Below are positions 57,541 to 64,000 of a stretch of DNA of 64,000 nt, piece after piece (positions within the stretch are counted from its first letter, which is position 1; every line of letters begins with the position of its first letter). The DNA comes from Anisodus tanguticus (Eukaryota; Streptophyta; Magnoliopsida; Solanales; Solanaceae). The DNA is taken from assembly GCA_034509755.1 (NCBI GenBank), contig CM067541.1:23796001-23860000 (forward strand), in the 5' to 3' direction. The position numbers were made by a program, and so were the translations under genes. A model generated the notes under the pieces. The model was not told the DNA's origin and did not search any database. It saw nothing but the letters and a program-made list of their open reading frames with translations.

Positions 57541-58240
57541 CATCAAATTAATCTAATCTTATCACTCTACTCTTCTCCACCACCATGCACCGTCGTCATT
57601 ATGGGTTGCTCCGCCACCTTCCTCCCTACCACCGTCACCCCACCCCCTCCTTCCCCCCTTCCCCCACATCACCCGCCGCAACCTCCTCTTCCTCTCCACC
57701 ACCCTATCCTTCCCCACCACCACCATCTCCACCGCCCTACCCCCACTCCCCCAACCAGACACCACCATCACCGAACGAGTCTTCTTAGACTTCAGCATTT
57801 GCCCTAATTACTTCACTAATCTAAACCTCGGCGATGACTTATCCAATTGCCCTGATTCCGAACCAATTGGTCGCCTAATTTTAGGGCTTTACGGTAACCT
57901 AGTTCCAATTACTGTATCCAATTTCAAATCAATGTGTACGGGTCAATCCGGGTCAAGTTATAAGGGTACTTTTGTCAATAAAAAATTTCCGGGTCAATTT
58001 TTTTGGCGGGAAAACAAGGGAGAAGAGATAAAGGTGAAGTAAGGGCACCATTGGAATTAATTAAGAATAATGAGTCAATTGAATCTAAAGCATTTATTTT
58101 GGAACATTCTAGAAGTGGGGTTTTTTCATTGGCTTTATCTGAGAATGATGATGATGATGGTGTTAAGATGAGTAGTAATTATCATAATGTTGAGTTCTTG
58201 ATTACTAGCAAGAATATTGTTTTTGGAACTGTTCTTGAAG
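57541..58240 (+). pseudogene. CYP28: CYP28-like cyclophilin, first exon copy B (frameshifted)
   Basis: Second copy of the same exon. The N-terminal part is better kept than in copy A: TRRNLLFLSTTLSFPTTTIS looks like a chloroplast transit peptide end and leads into TITERVFLDFSICPNYF. But the ATG at 57585 is one base out of frame with it. A one-base loss at about 58000 ('caatttttttggcggg' against 'cagttttttatggcggg' in copy A) shifts the frame before GKQGRRDKGEV. A 33-base in-frame gap removes the TTGPGPCPQLV segment kept in copy A. The donor GAAG/GTGAGT is at 58240/58241. Confidence 0.75.
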
Positions 58241-59039
58241 GTGAGTACTCAAGACTCTAAATTTATCTCTTTTAGCTGAGTTAAATTATATACACCGACA
58301 TTATAATGAAGTTTTACATGTTAGTCTATTTTAACATGTTGTAGAAGGTAGCATGCCTTATATTCAAGTTAGTGATCTTAATTGTTACGGACAACTACTG
58401 TAGTTTTCTTTTAGGCGACCATAGTGTAAAAGATGTTTCACACTGTCAGTGTATATAAGTTGAACACTTTAGTTAATCGCACTTTCCACTTTACCAACTG
58501 ATTTAACGTCGGAAGGCTTACTCTTCTAGTTGGCATATATGCATGTTTAGTGTCAAAGGGTGCTTCGGGCATAGTGTTTGTCAATGTTGTGACAAACTAA
58601 ATATTTGCTTAAGAAAATGTTAACTTGCTAGTCGAAAAGAGATCTTTGCCTTTAGATATTCGTAAGTGGTTCTCTCCATCAGATCGGTAGTAAGAGCCAA
58701 TACTTTCATGTGCCTATCTGCCCTGCTAGAGAAGATCAATGCAAAGGTTAGATAGAGGTATGGTTGATTGGAGAAATATGTAGGAACAAAGATATTTCCA
58801 AGAGTTACCTATTTTATTGAGATAATGAACCTAATAAGCAGGATGGATAGAGTATTCATATAGTTGACGCCAAGTAAATTGGTAATTGAGGCATAGTTGA
58901 TTGATCATATAGATGTGAAATTGTTCTAGAATCAGTCTGTGACTTTGCTATTTTGCTGTTTGCTTTGAAATCCTTTATTACTTTTATAGTGGTTTTAATG
59001 ATATAAAATTCAAATCCACTTTCTTTACTAAGTAACACC

Positions 59040-59090
59040 ACTTGTGGGATTACACTGGGTATGTTGTTGTTGTTGTTGTTGTTGTTTCTT
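59040..59090 (+). repeat. RTE LINE tail scrap with (TTG)n
   Basis: 'cttgtgggattacactgggt' followed by 'atgttgttgttgttgttg' is the last 50 bases of the RTE 3' tail seen at 42955-43013. Confidence 0.7.
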
Positions 59091-59131
59091 TACTAAGTAA
59101 AGCATTTATTTCTAGCGAATACTGCCTATGT

Positions 59132-59170
59132 TGCTCGGACTCTCCAAAAATGTTGCCACACTTGTGACTA
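59132..59170. repeat. Fragment of the 'tgttgctcggactc' MITE
   Basis: 'ctatgttgctcggactctcc' matches the left end of the MITE at 16923-17043. The right end is missing. Confidence 0.6.
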
Positions 59171-60312
59171 AGTAGGCAAAGTATATAGATATACCTAGGA
59201 GTATGAAGATGGAAGGGGAAATGCAACAACTAAAAGGAGAGAAATCCTTCAAGAACTAAACTTTAAACAGACAAAAGGAAAGGATATAGTAGGCTTATAT
59301 GGGACTGGAAAGTTAAGGAATGGAGGTGTTTTAAACTCAAAATAGGAGTAAATAAAGAAATGCAGAAAAAGTGAGAAATGAGCTGAAAAGTGAAGTAGGG
59401 AAGGGTAGTACAGAATGGAAGCAAGAAGGGAAGATTACAGGAGTGCGAGGAGAGGTGGGGGAGGATGACAGGAAAAATTGCAAAATTATGCATTTTCTTT
59501 TTGATTTCTAAATCTATATGTATACATCTCTAGTAAAGAGTACATAAGCTTATAGTGTGTAACTTCTATACATTGATGAGTAAGAAATTATTAATGTGAC
59601 AAGTAAAGTTGTCCATAATATGTTTAGATTGGGGATCTGGAAAGAAGGGTAAGTAACCCTCTATGACCGAGTAAACTACACCAATACCTTTTTGTTAGTG
59701 TGTAATATAAGTATAATCTAATTCATGCATGCTTATATAGGACTAAGTGGTAGAAATGATAAGATGGAAATCAATCTAAATTGACAAGTTTTGAGGATCT
59801 AGTCAGGATTTAATGGGTGATTGGTAATTTCAAGATTGGTTGCTGTCTTCTTTGACCAATTTTTAATGCTCATAAATTCAAGTAGAAAATAACAATTTCA
59901 AGATTTGTTTGTCTAATTGCCTTCCCTTGTTGCCTAGTTATTGAAAAGAACCTAAACCACTCTAAAAAGCCTAAGTTAATAATTCCCTAGCAAAGCATAC
60001 CAGAAGCAAACAAAAGTGATGACTGATTCTAGAAATAAAACATCTAAATTGTATTGGTAGTCCAGCTAATCTGATGTAGACTCTTTTGAGCTTTCCCCAT
60101 AATTTGTTTTCAAATATTATTTTGCTAATTTCTGCGCCAATCAGTACATAGTGCAACAACAAGATCAAAACGTCATGGTACTATCCTTGACAAGGGTGGA
60201 AAAATGAGATGTTTGGCCCTGATTATTTGAAAGCATTTAAAGGTCAAGATTGGCAACACTTCTTATTAGAAAAGAAAATCGCCAGATTGCAACTCTTAGA
60301 GAAAATGCCGTG

Positions 60313-60710
60313 TTACATCACATCAGCAATATCTGCTTACAATTGAGAACTAACGAAGTAATGACACTAATCTTTGGCAACCGTGATTGGGATACATCAA
60401 CTCTCTCATGAGCTAAAACAGATGCCGTAAAGACTGAAAGCAAACCCTTTTGTACATCACATCAGCAAAGTCTGCCTACAGAGTGAGTACTAGCAAGGTG
60501 ATGCAACTAACATTTGGCACGCTAATTGGATACTACAATTCTCACATGACTTAAAGCAGACAACAATAAGGACTGAAAGCAAATTCCTTTTTACATCAAA
60601 TAAGAAAAATCTGCTTACAAAGTGAGAATTAGCAGAAGTGTGCAACCAACCTTTGGCACCCAGAATTGAGATAATTCAGTTCTCTCCTGAGCTAAAGCAC
60701 CTATAACTGG
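60313..60710. repeat. Threefold degenerate tandem repeat, about 140 bp per unit
   Basis: Units start near 60313, 60453 and 60592 ('tacatcacatcagcaa', 'tacatcacatcagcaa', 'tacatcaaataagaaa'). They share 'tctgcttacaa', 'ctttggca', 'ctctcatgagctaaa' and 'gactgaaagcaaa'. The third unit is incomplete. Non-coding. Confidence 0.8.
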
Positions 60711-60842
60711 CTAAGTTGGATCGTTGGGCCACACCACAATGCTTTTGAAGAGTCAAAGGTTAGAGCTGAGTAAGAAGATACTATAGCATGTACATGGTAT
60801 TGTTCCGGGAACGTAGCCTTGCATGGGCTCTAGTTCTTTTTA

Positions 60843-60885
60843 TTTTTTTTTTTTTTTTTTTTGGAGGGGGGGGGGGGGGGGGGGG
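60843..60885. repeat. Poly-T / poly-G tract
   Basis: About 20 T followed by 'ggagg' and a run of about 20 G. Lengths in such tracts are often unreliable in assemblies. Confidence 0.85.
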
Positions 60886-61858
60886 ACTACTCAACATTTA
60901 TGTAAATGAACTCTGTCTGTCAATTAAGAGCTTGTAAATTAGCTCTGTCAAGGAAATGTTTGATGATAAGAAAGTCTTCTTGAATGGAAAAATGGGGTGG
61001 CTGTGCGTGTGATGAGTTTCTTTTGGTGCTGGTGAAAATGCTGCATTAGATGCTAATTGACTTGCAGAAGGTTAATACAACATATCATGTAACGCCAAAT
61101 TAAAAAAAATGTGAGTCAGCTTTTAGTGAGTTGATCAAGATTGTAAGAGAAGTTGAAGTTTACCCGTACTACTTTTCAAGTCTCTTACACGATTTAGATC
61201 ACAGTAAGACACTTGTGGGTGTTTGGGCTTGTGTGATATGATCCGGAGTGTACATACTGTGTGCTATTAGGACTTATTAGGTAAAAGATGTGTCAAGTTA
61301 AACATTAACCTGCTGCTTAATATGGATGCATTCTACCTGGTCAAAATAGGGAAAGAAATTGAAGGAATAAACATGATGCATAAGAAAAAGTTCAAGGAAA
61401 AAGATAATGCATAAATCGAGATGGTTCTTTCCCAATAGTTAAGGCAAACAGGAAAATTTCTGGAGTCAGTTTGAAAACTAGATAATACTAACACCTACAG
61501 CATAGAACAAATTTTGCTGAGTGGTTTTGTGGCCTGGTGATATTAGAACTTGTTCACACACTATCTCAGTCAATTCACCTATCTGTTTCTTTGCTTTGCT
61601 CTGTTGTGCAGTCAGATATTGCTGTGGCAGGTGTATAATTGTCTGTTATCGACAGGGATCAAGTTCTGCTCTCTTCTATTTAGTCAACCGTCTTGTAGAG
61701 AAAAAAGTAAGACTTTCTTTTTGCTTACTAAAAGTGACATGCCACTACTTTGTATACTATTACCACTTTCTGCATAGGTGCTAACATGAAACTTACATGC
61801 TGAAACAGTATCTGTCTATTCACATCTTTTTTTTGCTTTTTGTTTGACTGTACTGCAG

Positions 61859-62067
61859 GTTTGGATATTGTGACAACTATAGCTGCCATTCCCACTTATA
61901 AACCATCCGAAAATATTCGACAATATAATGATTTTGCTGAGCTTATTGGAGATGGAAGAGCAAAAACTGCTCGCGCAATCTGGAACAAGCCGCTCAAGAC
62001 TGTTTATATCAGTGATTGTGGAGAACTCAAAGTAGCAAAGCCTACACTTTCTCCTAGTCTACCTTGA
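61859..62067 (+). CDS. CYP28: CYP28-like cyclophilin, terminal exon
   Basis: Begins after the acceptor CTGCAG at 61858 in phase 1, joining the GAAG of the first exon to give ...VLEG-LDIVTTIAAIPTYKP. It continues SENIRQYNDFAELIGDGRAK, RAIWNKPLKTVYISDCGELK and VAKPTLSPSLP, then TGA at 62065-62067. This is a clean cyclophilin C-terminal part with no lesion, resembling the end of chloroplast CYP28, a probable protein-folding isomerase of the thylakoid lumen. Whether a working messenger exists depends on the two damaged upstream exon copies. The good state of this exon suggests the locus was active until recently, or that lesions upstream are partly assembly errors. Confidence 0.82.
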
Positions 62068-62267
62068 TATATTGACATTTGGTTCAGGTTCCTCATGTTA
62101 TTTCCATATACAGTACATTGTTACCGCGAGTTGTAAAGGATTCTCTTTTCTGTATGTTACATGGAGAGAAGAGGATTTACATAATGCAAAGCTTTTAAGT
62201 TGAGAAATCCATATGTTTCAGGGTAATTTTGGCTGTCAAATTAGAAAAAGGGAGAATGGGCTTTAAC

Positions 62268-62515
62268 TAGGCGTTTGGTTGAAGTTCTACGAAAACATAG
62301 TGTGCAAGAAAAACAGAACAAAGATTGAAAGTGAGTATTTGCACAACTATGTGTTTTTGCAAAAACTGAGTTTGAAAGCTTTTGAAATTTTTTTGCAGAA
62401 AAGGTAATATTTTTCTATTTTGCAAAAACATCACAAATAAACAGAGATGGAAAAACATTTTTTTAGAAAAAATTCAAACTCTGTTTTCGGATAAAATTCA
62501 ACCAAATGTCACCTA
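62268..62515. mobile_element. MITE-like element
   Basis: Inverted ends 'taggcgtttggttgaa' and, from the right, 'taggtgacatttggttgaa'. The AT-rich interior has mirrored 'gcaaaaactgagtttgaaa' motifs. The target duplication is unclear. Confidence 0.6.
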
Positions 62516-63629
62516 ATTGTTTTAGTGGGGCATGTTCAATTTCAAAGATGAACTTTCATGTACAAAAACACAGAACATCTTGAAGAGGATAATCCAGGAT
62601 TTAAAAAGCAATTTGTGTATCTTGTAACACAGACACATTTGCTTTGCTGCCTATTAAGAGAATAGGCCCCGAAAAAGCGTTCCACCTTTCATCATCTTAT
62701 ACTAGCTACCATGCAAGAACCAATAGAAAAGATATCAATGCCCCTCCCTAGATGAGAACCAGAACACGCCATCACCTGCAACCTTTCTTTTGCCGGGGAC
62801 TTCCACAAAATGAAAACGGACTGCATCATCGTATGCTCCACTTTTGTTGCCATGGTTATATACATGGTGTGGAGAGGAGAGCATGTGCCATATAATGAGT
62901 TTATCGTAATGTTCATTTGGGCTTATGGTAATGGACCAGACCATGGGATAGTTCTACTCATCTAGTAAATAGATGCATGCCCAAGCCCTTGACAAGATAT
63001 ACCAAAAAGCTACAAGTTTTACTTTCATGAACTCCAAAAAAAATTGAGATAGAGTTGGATTGTCTAAGATATAAAGAAAAAGATTCTAGTTCATATATAT
63101 TGACAATGTAAAAAGAATTACACTCTAAATGTAATTTAAGTTGTAATAGCGTATTAGCTAATGTTTATTGTTGATACTTATTACAGGTACGGTTTATATA
63201 ACTTAAACTCGAAAAAAATTAAGAAGAAAAGGGAAGAGGAAAAGCAAAGCAAATTCCCTACCCTACACTATTGAAAAAAGTTAATGAGGTAAGCCAAATA
63301 TTAAAGCATCTAAATTTCAAGTTGACAAAGTCAACTTCACTGCTCCTAAGATTCATAAGAGGTTTTTTTTTCTTGGGGGTGGGGGTGGGGGGAGAGGGGC
63401 AAAAGCAAATTCTTTTCTCACACGAGATTGACAAATGGACAAAAATAAAAGTCCAAATTCCATTTTTCTTCCACACCACTTAAAATTGTGGTTCAAGACT
63501 TCACACACATCTTATATTTCCAATTGGACTTGAGAAAAAAAATTGGATTTTGGAACTTTTACAACGTTGAAAGTCTTGACTCAAATATCATATTATAATA
63601 ATTTCATGAATGTCATTCAACTTTTATTT

Positions 63630-63845
63630 CACGACAAGAAAGTCACTATATTTGTTCTATAACAAAAAAATCACTCAATTGCCTAAAAATCACAAAAGTC
63701 ATTATATTTTTATAATAAAAAGTCACTCAACTTTATTTAAACAATACAGAAAGTCACTAGAAAAAACAAATAATACTTTCTATAGTATTTACGCAAAGTT
63801 GAGTGATTTTTCTATTAAAATAGTTTAGTAACTTTGATATAATAA
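63630..63845. repeat. Inverted-repeat (MITE-like) region
   Basis: 'aaagtcactatatttgttct' with 'aaaaaaatcactcaattg' (63640-63682) is mirrored by 'gttgagtgatttttctat' with 'agtttagtaactttgatata' (63797-63840). Repeated 'gtcact' motifs lie between. Ends and duplication are not definable. Confidence 0.45.
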
Positions 63846-64000
63846 AGTAAAAAGTAATTTTCCATTAGTGATATTACTCCCATATAATCCTTACAAAAAC
63901 AAAAATACAGGAGGTAATAGCTAGTAGATGCCAATTCTTCTTTCATTTTGCTAAATTGGCTAATTTGGAGAGAATAAATGTATCCAAGATTGTGAGCAAA

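Larger units (their letters stand above)
58241..61858 (+). other. Long intron of the cyclophilin locus
   Basis: Region between the copy-B donor and the acceptor 'tgtactgcag' ending at 61858, about 3.6 kb (5.3 kb from copy A). It holds an RTE tail scrap (59040-59090), a MITE piece (59132-59170), a threefold 140-bp repeat (60313-60710) and a poly-T/poly-G tract (60843-60885). No other cyclophilin exon was recognised. Confidence 0.65.
62068..64000. other. Downstream region without a supported gene
   Basis: 3' flank of the cyclophilin locus. It holds a MITE-like element (62268-62515), a minus-strand open stretch at 62735-62944 of unclear meaning, a G-rich tract near 63370-63395 and an inverted-repeat region near 63630-63845. 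AT-rich otherwise. Confidence 0.6.

Noticed and set aside
57562..57807. Pro/His-rich and Arg/Gly-rich readings on both strands
   Set aside because: Off-frame shadows of the CYP28 copy-B leader region; the cyclophilin frame is a different one.
1..64000. A defence, biosynthetic or other multi-gene novel system
   Set aside because: Only transposon genes, one small host gene family and one cyclophilin locus are supported; nothing else with linked genes is visible.

Overview
This is plant nuclear DNA, most likely from a Solanaceae species; the genus cannot be fixed by reading. The main reasons are tRNA-derived SINEs that look like the Solanaceae TS family, a plant RTE-type LINE, several MITE types common in Solanaceae, Ty1-copia elements primed by initiator Met-tRNA, and a chloroplast-type cyclophilin gene resembling Arabidopsis CYP28. 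There are no prokaryotic operons, CRISPR arrays or phage genes. Most of the window is transposon sequence inside a locally duplicated host block.

Positions 257 to about 46480 are a host block present as four degenerate tandem units (U1 about 257-17460, U2 17461-30508, U3 35580-39105, U4 39106-46480), swollen by insertions. Each unit once carried a small gene of about 99 codons with a TATA box about 140 bases upstream. Only the U4 copy (44114-44413) is intact. The U1 copy (6792) lost its CxC segment and is cut by a retrotransposon. The U2 copy (28590) has a stop codon and a retrotransposon between TATA box and ATG. The U3 copy is deleted.

The insertions in this part are five copia-type entities: C (1362-6349, minus, old), the D array (6947-16617, minus), B (18401-22378, plus, young, gag deleted), E (23610-28492, plus, LTRs apparently identical) and A (30514-35574, minus). 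A further LTR related to A lies at 1-256. C, B, E and A have matching 5-bp target-site duplications, and sister units supply the empty sites. The D array is unusual: LTR, internal, LTR, internal, LTR, then a broken third internal region. U4 also holds a truncated RTE LINE (40268-43016) that is split by a 978-bp non-autonomous hAT-like element with a perfect 8-bp duplication.

From 46480 to 55600 there is no convincing host gene. This part holds MITEs, SINE and LINE fragments, and a full-length but decayed hAT transposon (51876-55324) inserted in a TS-type SINE.

From 55600 to 62070 lies a CYP28-like peptidyl-prolyl isomerase locus. Its first exon and the start of its intron are duplicated in tandem (copies A and B), each copy damaged differently, followed by one apparently good terminal exon (61859-62067). 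The remaining 2 kb is non-coding with MITE-like repeats. No new multi-gene system was found. The most unusual things are the D array, the four-unit duplication with its separately disabled gene copies, and the duplicated cyclophilin exon.
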